Shown here in pieces: positions 19,136 to 28,151 of a stretch of 28,151 nt of DNA; the first letter of the stretch is position 1; each line of letters opens with the position of its first letter. Under the pieces are notes generated by a model. It had not been told where the DNA came from. It saw only the letters and a program-made list of their open reading frames with translations, and did no database searches. The stretch is from Mesostigma viride (lineage: Eukaryota > Streptophyta > Mesostigmatophyceae > Mesostigmatales > Mesostigmataceae), in contig RPFO01001196.1 of the NCBI GenBank assembly GCA_009746045.1, forward strand, positions 1 to 28,151, read 5' to 3'. The position numbers were made by a program, and so were the translations under genes.

Positions 19136-19468
19136 GGGCAGCGGTCAGCGGGCAGCGGGCAGCGGGCTGCTGGCTGCTGGCAGCGGGCAGCGGGCAGCGC
19201 GCAGCGGGCAGCGGGCAGCGGGCAGCGGGCAGCGGGCAGCGGGCTGCGGGCAGCGGGCAGCGGGCAGCGGGCAGCGGGCAGCGCGCAGCGGGCAGCGGGC
19301 AGCGGGCAGCGCGCAGCGGGCAGCGGGCAGCGGGCAGCGGGCAGCGCGCAGCGGGCAGCGGGCAGCGGGCAGCGGGCTGCGCGCAGCGGGCAGCGGGCAG
19401 CGGGCAGCGGGCTGCGGGCAGCGGGCAGCGGGCTGCGGGCTGCGGGCTGCGGGCAGCGGGCAGCGGGG
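19126..19468. repeat. 7-bp minisatellite (CAGCGGG)n
   Basis: About 49 units of CAGCGGG with CAGCGCG and CTGCGGG variants. The Ala/Gly/Gln/Arg or Pro/Leu/Ala ORFs across it are artefacts of the 7-bp period. Confidence 0.95.
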
Positions 19469-19720
19469 CGAAGTACTGCCAAAAAAAGGGACCCTGTTTT
19501 GGGCTGGGCGAAGCCAGCGGGTGCCACTAGTGCTATTGTAAGACAGACCACAATGGCCACCGAGCAGCCCACCCATGCCGTAATGTCATCCCGTCATGTC
19601 ACGGCATGCCACACACCAAGCATAATACACGCCATGCAATTAAGCATCTCGACCACCCTACACTCCCGGCTGGCCCATGCCGCCCACGCCACCCGCGCCA
19701 CACAAGGCAAGACAATGTAT

Positions 19721-20499
19721 TCAGTCATCATCCATGCTGTCGTTCTCCTCGTCGCTGGGCTGGCTGGCCTCCTCCACATCCTCCTCGCCCAAGTCACTGT
19801 CCTCCAAATCTGCAGCATTGTAGGAGTGACGCGTGGCAGTTGCCGCCCGCCTCAACTGCTTCCTCCCTCCTCCGAGGGGTGCCGCACGACTTGTGCCAGC
19901 TGCCGGGTGCGCTGGCGGCTGCCCGCGCCTCCCACGAGTCTGCACGCCCCTACCGCACGCCTCGCGTAGAAGGCTCCGCATGTGCGGATGCATCCTCCTC
20001 GGCCACGTCAGGCTCAGCCCCTGCAGTCTGCCCAGCCGAGCCCTGCAGCTTCAGGTCCCCCGCTGCAAGAATGCCCTCCTCAAGCTGTGGGATAACGATC
20101 CCAGGGCACGACAAGTCCGTGCTTCTGCAGCAGACTGACCACGAATTAGCTGCGCTCCTCCTGCTTTTGCAAGCCAAGGTACTTTTCTCTGGCTGCACAC
20201 CAGACTCGGAAATCCCGGACTGAGGTGCCGACTGGTCCCATGCAATCCTTTTGGCAGCATGTGCGAATAAGGCTCATGTCAGCGACGATGACGCTGTCCA
20301 CCAGTTTCTCTGACCGCACCGTGGCGATGCTCTTTCTCCCTGCTTGCCTGCGTTCGCTACCAAGGCAGCCAGCTGCCCCCGGCTGGTTAGAATCCGTGCC
20401 GAGAGAGCCAACATTGGTGACGCACACGCTACCATCCCTGTCGACAAAGGCTGCTGTCCTGCCGCCGGGGGTGGCTGACCTCGAACAAGAAGACGCCAT
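19721..20499 (-). CDS. Unknown gene with Cys motif and acidic C-terminus, frame-shifted
   Basis: I take the start at ATG 20499 (MASSCSRSATPGG). The first frame runs to a stop at 20146 and contains SLIRTCCQKDCMGPVGTSVRDF, resembling the CKCGHECMKPIRISHLQALR of the gene at 25582; both recall the Cys-rich N-terminus of transposon-derived proteins, a loose likeness only. Coding character continues in a second frame (STDLSCPGIVIPQLEEG to 19950) and then a third, ending at 19721 in a very acidic tail (LEDSDLGEEDVEEASQPSDEEN). Each change needs one base removed, or two restored. Divergent from the PHD gene, 1.07 kb away, with a foldback element between them. Confidence 0.42.
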
Positions 20500-20855
20500 T
20501 TTCAACGAATGGTGCGCAGCTGTCAACTGAACGTGGACCTGTCCACATGACCGACTGATAGAGAAACTAGTAGTCAATGCACAACTCCTACAGAAGACTG
20601 AGCTAATTTCCACACATTTACATCAGTTCATCCTCGTAATGCATTACTACCTCGTAACACATTCACAAGCAGTTAGTCGACAGTGGCAAAATGCAGTTGC
20701 CGCGGAAGTACGCAGGTTGGCGTGGGACAAGCCAACCTGGCAGTGAAGTGTCATGCATAATACGCGGGGAAGCGCCTGAGTTAGGCGGGAAGTCGAGTTG
20801 GTCGGCGAGCTGACAGGTTGTTCACCGACTTGCAGGCACCAAATTACGAGATGGT

Positions 20856-21445
20856 CAATTGCCAACCGAGATGTCAAGTTGTCAAACGAGATGTGTGGGC
20901 GGTTCCGCTTACGGTCAAACGAGATGTCAAGTTGACAACCGAAGTGCCTCCTGAACTGTCAACTAAAAGTCTAAAGCCGCAATCGACAGTACTACAAGTT
21001 GACAGTTCAGAAGGTAGGCAATTGCGCAAAACCGACCTACCTTCTGAACTGTCAACTTGTAGTACTGTCGATTGCAGCTTTAGACTTTTAGTTGACAGTT
21101 CAGAAGGTAGGCAATTGCGCAAAACCGACCTACCTTCTGAACTGTCAACTTGTAGTACTGTCGATTGCGGCTTTAGACTTTTAGTTGACAGTTCAGAAGG
21201 TAGGCAATTGCGCAAAACCGGCCTACCTTCTGAACTGTCAACTAAAAGTCTAAATCGATTGCGGCTTTAGACTTTTAGTTGACAGTTCAGAAGGTAGGCA
21301 ATTGCGCAAAACCGGCCTACCTTCTGAACTGTCAACTTGTAGTACTGTCGATTGCGGCTTTAGACTTTTAGTTGACAGTTCAGGAGGCACTTCGGTTGTC
21401 AACTTGACATCTCGTTTGACAACTTGACATCTCGGTTGGCAATTG
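20856..21445. mobile_element. Nested foldback element between divergent genes
   Basis: Outer perfect 38-bp inverted repeats, 20856-20893 and 21408-21445, starting CAATTGCCAACCGAGATG. Inside, a second arm pair (about 20914-21030 and 21318-21407) is followed by tandem hairpin modules of about 90 bp. Each module contains CTACCTTCTGAACTGTCAAC and its inverse around a core TAGTACTGTCGATTGC. About four modules are present, one shortened (21240-21262). Every level is self-complementary. No coding potential and no clear target duplication. Confidence 0.85.
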
Positions 21446-21571
21446 AAACAGGTTTGCTCAACGGAGGCTGTGAGCGCGGGAGTTCCAACTTTAATTGTGC
21501 CCGCAAGTCGCAAAGCGCATTGATCAACCGGCTCTGACTATGATCAGTAACAATTACGTGAGGTTTCTCCC

Positions 21572-24331
21572 ATGCCTACTGCCGACGATGCATTGGACGA
21601 TGCTAACTGTGAGGCTGGTATCGCGGAGTGCCATGTAGCCTCCGCAAATGGCAATGACCCTAAGTTTCTCAAGGGCGCTACCTGCGAATGCTCCGGAAAG
21701 TGCGGGAGAAAGGCGCATGCTGCATGCACGTTTTTGCTGTCACCGAACCCTACCGGTACTAACAGCAGTGGACAGACTGTTTGGAAATGTGTGCAGTGCA
21801 CGGTGCCCGATGCTCAGTTACCAGGAGATGCCCCAGACGATGCGGCCATGGCTGCCTTTGCTAACAGGTTTAGGCTGCGTCCCAACGACCCCACCTCACT
21901 GGCACGGCAGCTAGAGGTGGATTTCGGAGCAGGGTCCTCACCAGGAATCACGCATCCGGGAACGGCTGCGACATCTGGGGTCACACAGGAAACGCCGCAG
22001 AGCCACTTGCCGGAAGTCTCAGGGCTGGCGAACGGCGATGTGCAGCCGTCCGGTGAAGTGCCGCAAACGACGCTGAGCAACGCGACGGCGGAAGGAGTTC
22101 CTATCACTGTAGGAGTTCCTGTTGACACTCCTTTGGTTTCTCAGAGTGAGACCGGCACCTCGCCGGTCGAGTTTGCTCCTGGCGGCTCGTTATACCAGGT
22201 GTGTTTGAAGGAAAACTGTTTCTGTGACATGTATTTGGATTGGCTTGCTTGACAATGCTATAGACTGTGTGTACAGTAGTGCTCTACACTGTGTGTATAT
22301 AAAACCCTGCACGGCTTGGCACTATAAAATATAAAATTTCACTCGTGGGGGGTTGCAAAGCGGTAGGGCTGCGGGCTCAACGCTATGCCTGAGTTTGCAC
22401 GCCCCCGCGAGGGAATCTGTTTCTCTTGGACGTAGGAAGGCACTCGGATTGAACTTAGCTTCAGCCACCTAGACTATGGCTTGCTTGTTGATTGTGATTC
22501 AATGGGAATGGTAGCTGACTAGTGCTTGCGTTTTTATGTAAATTGCATTGCTTGTCTTCCCATATACCGCGACTTTTGCAGGGAACGGTCTCCTGGACAA
22601 ATGCTGCTGGACAATTTTGTCAAGTCAGTGTGGGTGACGTGGTCGCCCCACACAGCTACGTGTCAGACCAAGCGTGCTGCGTGGTTATTGTGCACCCAAA
22701 TGCCGGTTTCGTGCTGGCACCTACAAACTGCAGGGTCGGGCCAGACAATCGATCATGCAGTCGGGTGCGTCAGCATTGTGACGAGAATACGTTGCGACTT
22801 TGGCATGAATTCTATTACCTGCGCTGCATGCACCGCCACTGATGAGCCTCCATGCACACCAGTCGTGAGGCGCGGGAGCAAATCAGTCATGAAGGTTACC
22901 GGTGGGCTCCAAGTCTTGTCGGTCCAGCAGTGCCACAACGCACTGCACAATCTCACCGCAACAGCGGCTTTGGCCCATGCGCGGTGAGCTCCATTACCCC
23001 TGGCCAACCAACTCCAGCGATCACGGCCATGCCGGCCACAGAAACAGAGAGCCAGCGAAACAAGGTCATCGAACCGAGTGCGCCCACGGCAGAGCCTACG
23101 GCAGCGACCCGGACCAGGGCTGGAGCCGCGCCCAAGGCAGCGGCAACCACGGCAGCGGGATCCAAGGGAGCCGGGTCCAAAGCTGCACCCGCGCCCAAGG
23201 CAGCGGCAAGCACGGCAACAAGACAAAAGAGGAAGGTGGCACCTTCTGCTGGCAAGGAAAACATTCGACCAACATCCAATGGCCAAGCTAAGGGCGTATC
23301 CAGGGCAGCTAAAGGCAGGGTTGCTGTGGTGTCTGTGGATGACGATGAGGATTGGATTGACCAGTCATGGTGCGGACATGATGATTACAGACACCGACGA
23401 TGAAACCATGCTTGCACACCAAGAAGCACAGCCACTGGCGACCAGGCAAAGCGTGCAGCGCGCATCTGACAACAAGCTGCAGCAGTACACTAAGGAGCTG
23501 GAAAATGCAGCTGGAGAGCGGCGCAAGATGGAGGAAGAGCGGCGCAAGATGGAGGAAGAGCGGCGCAAGTTGGAGCAAGAGCGGCGCAAGTTGGAGGAAG
23601 AGGTGGCGCAGCTACGTAAGCGCGGGGAGGAGTCGCAGCAGCCGCAGTCGCTGCCGTCGCAGCAGCCGCAGTCGCTGCCGTCGCAGCAGCCGCAGTCGCT
23701 GCCGTCGCAGCAGCCGCAGTCGCTGCCGTCACTGCCGTGGCCACTGCTGCAACGGCAGCAGCCTCTGCCGCCATCACCATCACCACAGCCATCGCAAACA
23801 AGTCAGCCGATCCTGCAGCAGCTGTTGGACATGTTGGAGCCGCAGCCGCACTTGCAGCCGGTGCCACCCCCGCCGCCACCGCCTCCGCCACAGCAGCCAC
23901 AACCGCAGCTGCAGCCGCAAACGAGGTTGCAGTTTTTGCAACAGATGTGGCATCTAGTGGAGCAGCAGCCGCGGGAGCAGCAGCAGCAGTTCTTGCACCA
24001 GATGTTGCAGCCTGTTCAGCCGCAGTTGCAGCGAAACTATGGGTTGCTGGGCATCGGCATGGGCGATACATCAGCAGTCAGAAGCATGAGCGACCGCGGT
24101 GTTCTCAACCATTCAGGCATGGCAGCTGACCATGGTGTACAGCTAGCCATGCACGGGCTGGCAGACACGATGGATCGCTTTGCATGCCTCCTAGTACCTA
24201 ACAGCCGTACTGAGTCCCATGGCGCTCTGCCACTGTCGGCGTACCATGGCAATGCCAGCGCGGGGCGCGGGTTGCCGTACCAGTTCAACGGCAGCATCTA
24301 TGGGCAACCTAGCGGGTGTCACATGCAATAG
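21572..24331 (+). CDS. PHD-finger-like protein with coiled coil and Gln/Pro-rich tail
   Basis: Exon 1 (21572-22198) starts MPTADDALDDANC and carries a PHD-type zinc motif: CECSGKCGRKAHAAC followed by WKCVQC, a chromatin-reader fold in known families. A donor CAG/GTGTGT and an acceptor GACTTTTGCAG (ending 22581) define a 383-bp phase-0 intron. The next exon reads VGDVVAPHSYVSD and CCVVIVHPNAGFVLAPTNC. The frame changes near 22824, 22983 and 23360. Later parts are a basic Ala/Lys-rich linker (PAPKAAASTATRQKRKVAP), an acidic DDDED patch, a strong coiled coil with five ERRK(M/L) heptad-like repeats (23510-23620), four QQPQSLPS repeats, and a Gln/Pro-rich tail ending at TAG 24331. Probably nuclear; the exact role is unknown. 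Confidence 0.55.
22342..22411 (+). other. Stable hairpin inside the PHD-gene intron
   Basis: Arms of 18 bases (22342-22359 and 22394-22411) pair at 15 positions plus a G-T wobble, closing on a GC-rich 34-nt loop. It contains a box-A-like TTGCAAAGCGGTAGGGC, but a tRNA cloverleaf does not form: the D and T stems fail. Could be a structured RNA, a SINE remnant or chance. Confidence 0.4.
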
Positions 24332-25084
24332 TAGGTGCTGCCATCCTTTTGTTAGAGGCTGACCAGTGACCAAGGTACAGTGACCTATCGGTGGAGACAA
24401 CTTTCTTGCCAATGTGGCTGGCTTTTAGTGGCTACCTTGGACATAGCAGGATGACAAGGTATTGGGCTTGCGAAAAATGTGATGGCCAAGAGAGTCAGCA
24501 TGTAAGCTGGCTGCCATTTCGTCTTGACAGTGCCCAGCTGCACTTGACATCATAAAGGTTCTTGTGCTGGGTCCCTCATGCAATATACTTGGACTGCAGC
24601 TCCTTGATCAGTAGTTGTTGTGACTTCAAACTGCATTGGCATGGTCATAACACAGGCAAGTAGGCACAAGAAGCACACACACATCATTGATGAAAATCAC
24701 GCGCATTGTAATATGGCATGGGATGTGCCAGGGCACTTAACTGGTGCATGGGGCATGGAGCATGTAGCAATCAGGCCATATATATGGCCGGGCATGGGGG
24801 GCTTGGTTTTGGGCACATGGGGCATGGGGCATGGGGCATGGGGTATGGGGGAATGGGAGCAACGATGTTTGACAGTTGGCTTGCGGTTCGTGGCATGTGT
24901 GGCATGGAGCATCGAACATGCTGTAGAAGGGCATGGGGCATGGGGCATGATGGGGCATGAGCCATGGGGCATGGGGCATATTAGAGCATCACTAGGGCAC
25001 AGTTCCAGGGCATGTGGCAGGTGGTTTAGGTGGCCAAAAGCATGGGAAATGTCGCATCTTGATAAATTTTTAATAAACGGTTCA
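24332..25084. other. Unassigned downstream region with GGGCATG minisatellite
   Basis: 3' of the PHD gene there is no ORF of note. 24741-24980 holds about 15 scattered to tandem copies of the 7-bp unit GGGCATG (CATGGGG). The remainder is unremarkable. Confidence 0.6.
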
Positions 25085-25580
25085 GATTTTAACATACTAA
25101 AAAAAACCAGCCCAAATGTACTTCGTGAAATGCATTTCGTGAAATGTACTAAGGAACGTGATTGGCCGGCGTTCGCTCGCCAAATCTCGCAAAATGTACT
25201 AAGGCACGTGATTGGTCCCGCAAAATGTACTAAGGAACGTGATTGGCCGGCGAAGATTCTGTTTGCTGCAATTAAAATTCCCTACAGAATCTTCGCCGGC
25301 CAATCACGTTCCTTAGTACATTTTGCGGGACCAATCACGTGCCTTAGTACATTTTGCGAGATTTGGCGAGCGAACGCCGGCCAATCACGTTCCTTAGTAC
25401 ATTTCACGAAATGCATTTCACGAAGTACATTTCATGAAATGCCGAGGTAGCCATGTCTTCTTGCTTGCAAAATTGTGGCTGTTTGTGCGATTAGTGTCAA
25501 GGTCAGGTGCACATTGAGCTATCCGGACTAGTGGCCGACATGGCGGTCGAAACGGAAGGTGTGCTATGGCTTTGCTGGGA
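25085..25580. repeat. Right terminal inverted repeat, interrupted
   Basis: Matches the left repeat in 25085-25113 and 25430-25580; the intervening bases are a palindromic insertion. It ends GGCTTTGCTGGGA. An apparent ATG ORF starting at 25507 within the repeat is a chimera of TIR and host sequence. Confidence 0.85.
25114..25432. mobile_element. Perfect palindromic MITE, 149-bp arms
   Basis: 25114-25262 is the exact inverse of 25284-25432, with a 21-base loop. Each arm holds three modules of the form ATGTACTAAGG(A/C)ACGTGATTGG, so the element contains six CCAAT boxes, each next to CACGT, two of them as CACGTG. It interrupts the right terminal repeat of the large element; the left repeat lacks it, so it inserted after the repeats were formed. 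The uninterrupted left copy reads CCAGCCCTTTCATG at this point. No target duplication is evident. Confidence 0.9.
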
Positions 25581-25581
25581 C

Positions 25582-25587
25582 ATAATC
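25582..25587. repeat. Target-site duplication ATAATC, right
   Basis: Matches 17845-17850 and is in frame with the open reading frame that follows. Confidence 0.6.
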
Positions 25588-26164
25588 GTGGCTATCTGCT
25601 TCCTGGCTTTCGCTATCATGGTGATGGGACACCATGGGAAGCGCAAGTTCGCAGCCATAGTGCTAAGCGGCAGCACCCATGCCGGCAGCCTAGTGACCGA
25701 CGAGACGTTCGACTGTAAGTGCGGCCACGAGTGCATGAAGCCCATTAGAATATCACATCTCCAGGCATTGCGAAGCGCCTGGTTTTCGCCCGGGCGGAAG
25801 CAAGAGGACAGGAAGGCGGCGATAAAGCAGCAGCTGCACCAGGGGGGGTACGACGCCATAACCACGATGTCGTCATCTACTCGTCACAAGTTCGTTCATG
25901 GCGCTGGTTTTCGGTTCGTTCTCGACGGGGGAGTCAAGGATATGAACATAGGGTTTGTGACCCCTTTTCACTTTCGCGTTTCACTTTCGAGGCGGCCTTC
26001 AGGCACTGCCTGAAAATTAGCAACCACGTTTGGAACTCTTCGGACCACCTGTGAAACTAATCACATTTGATGATGTGCTGGCGGGCCTGGGCATCGCATT
26101 TGAGCATTACTTCGAGCAGGGCTCAACAAGCTCGATTCGCCAACTCAACCCGAAGAAGCCCTAA
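25582..26164 (+). pseudogene. Gene split from its start codon; transposon-protein-like Cys domain
   Basis: With the large element removed, ATG 17842-17844 joins ATA ATC GTG GCT at 25582 to give MIIVAICFLAFAIMVMG, a hydrophobic start, followed by CKCGHEC, LQALRSAWF and EDRKAAIKQQL. Coding character then moves to a second frame near 25950 (VCDPFSLSRFTFEAAF, HCLKISNHVW) and a third near 26040 (PPVKLITFDDVLAGLGIAF), ending at TAA 26162-26164. Both shifts are mended by one added base beside a G run. The order Cys cluster, LR-W, VC-F and IS resembles N-terminal regions of DNA-transposon-derived proteins; this is a remembered pattern, not a database match. Confidence 0.45.
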
Positions 26165-26441
26165 GCTGCGGTAAGACATATATTTGTGTGGATGGCTCTT
26201 GATATCATGCTGAATTTCTAGTCTTCTCTAGGTGGACAGTTCATGTGCAGCCATACAGGTCATCCATGTGTGTTTTAACCATGTTGCATGTGCCACAGAT
26301 ATTATGAGCAGTATTTACTAAGTGTGCTGGAGTCGTTGTTGCATGCTTGTTGTATTTCACAGTTCACGCCTGCATGAACGCATCGTTGATACTAATGATT
26401 ATTCATATTGCATGACTGTTCTATTGGGGACGCCGCGCTTG
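26165..26441 (+). other. Spacer upstream of the last gene
   Basis: AT-richer DNA without ORFs between the split gene and the ATG at 26442; presumably promoter and leader of the next gene. No TATA box or other motif stands out. Confidence 0.3.
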
Positions 26442-28151
26442 ATGTCACAACGTGGCCGAAAGGGTGCATCCACCGCTGACGGCCGGTGGGTGAAATCGAT
26501 GGACGCATTTCCGAAGAAGCCAGCCGCGGGCCACACCCATGGCGCGGGCGGGGGCGCGGGCGGGGGCGGGGGCGGGGGAGAAGGCGCGGGTGCGGGCGCG
26601 GGCGCCACCCAAGACGCGGGCGCGGGCGCGGGCCCGGCGGGGGCGGGGGCGGGGGCGCAGGCGCCGGCGCGGGTGCGGGCGCGGGCGCCACCCAAGGCGC
26701 GCGCGCGGGCGCGGGCGGGGTGGGGGCGCAGGCGCCGGCGCGGGTGCGGGCGCGGGCGCCACCGCCGACTTGGATGATGAGCCAGCAACCGAAGCCGAGA
26801 GGGAGAGGCACCGCTCTTCGAAGGTGTTCGATCTCGAAGTGTTTTGGGGCCCGGATATGACCGTGTATGTCCGCTGGCGCCTAGCCGCATCGGAGACGTT
26901 GGTAAATGCACCGGTGAACAAGTGGCAGCCCACAGGGCCTAATGGCGAGGCTTGTGACGGGGTCACGCCCATTGGGTACACCCCGCAGGGAGATCCTGTC
27001 TATGGGTGCCTCCTCATAGAGCGTGGCAAGGCCCCAAAGGAAGTCCTGGTCTAGTGCCGCTTTTTGAATGGGACGAGGGCGGTGCCAGGAGATGTACCTG
27101 CGCTAGCCTTCACAGCCTTTTTCCTGACATCGTCGCCGCTGAGAAGCAGCAGTTGCTGGACGGATGGATTGAGCAGGTGCCAAAGTCCGTGGAGGATGTG
27201 CGTGCCAACAACGAGAATCTGTTCGACATCATGGAGCAAAAGCTCAAAGAGAAGCGTGAACTGCAAGCGAACAAGGCGGTACCCTTACCGCTGCGATCTG
27301 CAGGCGACCAGTCGGTTGCGCGGGCAACACGAGCACTGAGGCTGCCCATAAAACAAGTAATCTCACACGTCGCTTGCCCTGCCCGCGAGATTCAAGCGCA
27401 GATCAACCGCGCATGTGCGCCCGCTGCGCGAGGGAGCACATCAACGGCAACGCCCGCTTTGCGCACACTGATTTCCGGCAGGCACACCTTCAAGGTGAAT
27501 GGAAGCCTCATACGACGCAGCGACCTACTCGTTGTTAAGCGGCCAGCCGTCACCTGCGGGCAGGGAATGCCGTGGGCACCACACATGCTGGTGAAGGTCC
27601 TTGATCTGGAAGGCGATCGCACGGAGCGTGACAGCATTGTCGCCTCTCCTTACTACGCACCGTCGTGGACGGGCCAGTTTTCTAGAGTGACATTAGGTGG
27701 CGGCAGCGCAGGGATGACGGTCCCCATTTCTGATGTACACCTGCAGCACTGGACAGTGGCGGTACGGCAGAGGTGCACCAGCCTGAGCTGATCAGTACCG
27801 GCAAACTGTCAGCTGCCACGGTGGCGGCGTTGAAAGAGCACCCGCAGATTGACTTTGAGCATTACAAGACTGCCACCGCCGCCAGGGCAGCAGCAAAGGA
27901 TGACTGCAATGCCTACTTTGCCGAGCATGGAGCACGTGCGCTTATCGGGATGCGCCTGTGTGCCCTGTTTCCGGGGATAGCGAGGAAGAGGGAGCGCTTC
28001 CATGGCTGGGTCACTAAGGTTCAGGAAAGGGGAGGTCACCTGCTCATCAAGGCGATGTGGGCTGATGGGCAGTATGAGGACTATCATGCCCTGGCGGAGG
28101 TGACGCAGTTCGTGTGCGGCTGCCCACACCCAGTCGAGGCATTTGGCCGCA
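26442..28151 (+). CDS. Unknown gene with Gly/Ala repeats, leaves window, frame-shifted
   Basis: Starts MSQRGRKGASTADGRW. A Gly/Ala block follows in which GAGAGAGAT recurs three times, each time in a new frame. Ordered sequence then begins (KVFDLEVFWGPDMTVYVRWR, TPIGYTPQGDPVYGCLL) to about 27050, changes frame (PLFEWDEGGARRCTC, then a helix LFDIMEQKLKEKRELQ, then KVNGSLIRRSDLLVVKRP), and changes again near 27760 (KLSAATVAALKEHPQIDFEHY, FPGIARKRERFHGWVTKV, ADGQYEDYHALAEV) to the window edge. The last part looks Tudor-like. All four changes go in the same direction and are each repaired by one added base, as expected for homopolymer shortening. No family is recognised. Confidence 0.5.
26537..26765. 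repeat. GC-rich coding minisatellite
   Basis: Near-pure G/C sequence with about three copies of a unit ending GCGGGCGCGGGCGCCACC. It encodes the Gly/Ala-rich block of the gene above. Confidence 0.9.

Larger units (their letters stand above)
17851..25581. mobile_element. Candidate 7.7-kb TIR element carrying two divergent genes
   Basis: 17852-18032 is the inverse of 25085-25580, apart from a 317-bp palindromic insertion in the right copy. The 151-bp outer part (17852-18002 against 25430-25580) is identical. One base outside each perfect repeat stands ATAATC, at 17845-17850 and 25582-25587, a 6-bp target duplication. Removing the element joins ATG ATA ATC to an open frame continuing at 25588. 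Inside lie the minus-strand gene 19721-20499, the plus-strand PHD gene 21572-24331 and several tandem arrays. No transposase or integrase is recognised, so it may be non-autonomous or of an undescribed type. Polintons also make 6-bp duplications, but their core genes are absent. Confidence 0.62.

Noticed and set aside
18706-19576. Ala/Gln/Arg-rich and Pro/Leu/Ala-rich ORFs
   Set aside because: Run across the CAGCGGG minisatellite in several frames on both strands; no ordered sequence.
22342-22411. tRNA gene
   Set aside because: The acceptor-like stem pairs, but D and T stems and a proper box B are missing.
17851-25581. Polinton/Maverick
   Set aside because: The 6-bp duplication fits, but there is no DNA polymerase, integrase, packaging ATPase or capsid-like gene, and 7.7 kb is short.
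25507-26013. Single ORF starting in the right terminal repeat
   Set aside because: Its first 25 codons belong to the mobile-element TIR (same sequence inverted at 17852-17928); the host gene more likely started at 17842 before insertion.

Overview
This is eukaryotic nuclear DNA dominated by repeats and mobile elements. The evidence is a complete LTR retrotransposon, two TIR transposons with target-site duplications (TSDs), several foldback (hairpin) elements, microsatellite and minisatellite arrays, and split reading frames joined by GT-AG introns with matching phase. There is no prokaryotic gene organisation. A TE-rich alga or other protist fits the codon usage and the low-complexity A/G/P-rich proteins, but that is inference; no marker gene fixes the species.

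Layout. 1-536: unassigned flank with a broken ORF fragment. 537-6421: an apparently intact Copia-like LTR retrotransposon (276-bp identical LTRs, 5-bp TSD GTCGC, gag, long pol) with the unusual pol order integrase, protease-like, reverse transcriptase, RNase H. 6427-8830: noncoding DNA with two large (CCCAT)n arrays; the second lies in a predicted intron of a small Cys-containing secreted-like protein. 9379-10912: a non-autonomous hAT-type element (8-bp TSD, CAGAG termini), followed by a diverged copy of part of its interior. 11448-12146: an N-terminal ORF running into a foldback element. 12440-14606, minus strand: a multi-exon gene for a proline-repeat/coiled-coil protein. 14970-17230: C-rich and purine-rich low-complexity arrays.

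17851-25581: a candidate 7.7-kb element with ~180-bp terminal inverted repeats and a 6-bp TSD (ATAATC). It lies directly behind what looks like the start codon of another gene, whose body resumes at 25588. It carries two divergent genes: a minus-strand unknown gene (19721-20499) and a plus-strand PHD-finger/coiled-coil/Gln-Pro-rich gene (21572-24331). A nested foldback element lies between them, and a perfect 149-bp-arm palindrome interrupts the right terminal repeat. 26442-28151: a further unknown gene that leaves the window.

Caution: every long host-like gene right of 12.4 kb changes reading frame by single bases, several times next to short homopolymers, while the retrotransposon pol is open over 1,200 codons. 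Either these genes are decaying or the assembly carries uncorrected indels, so gene models there are approximate.
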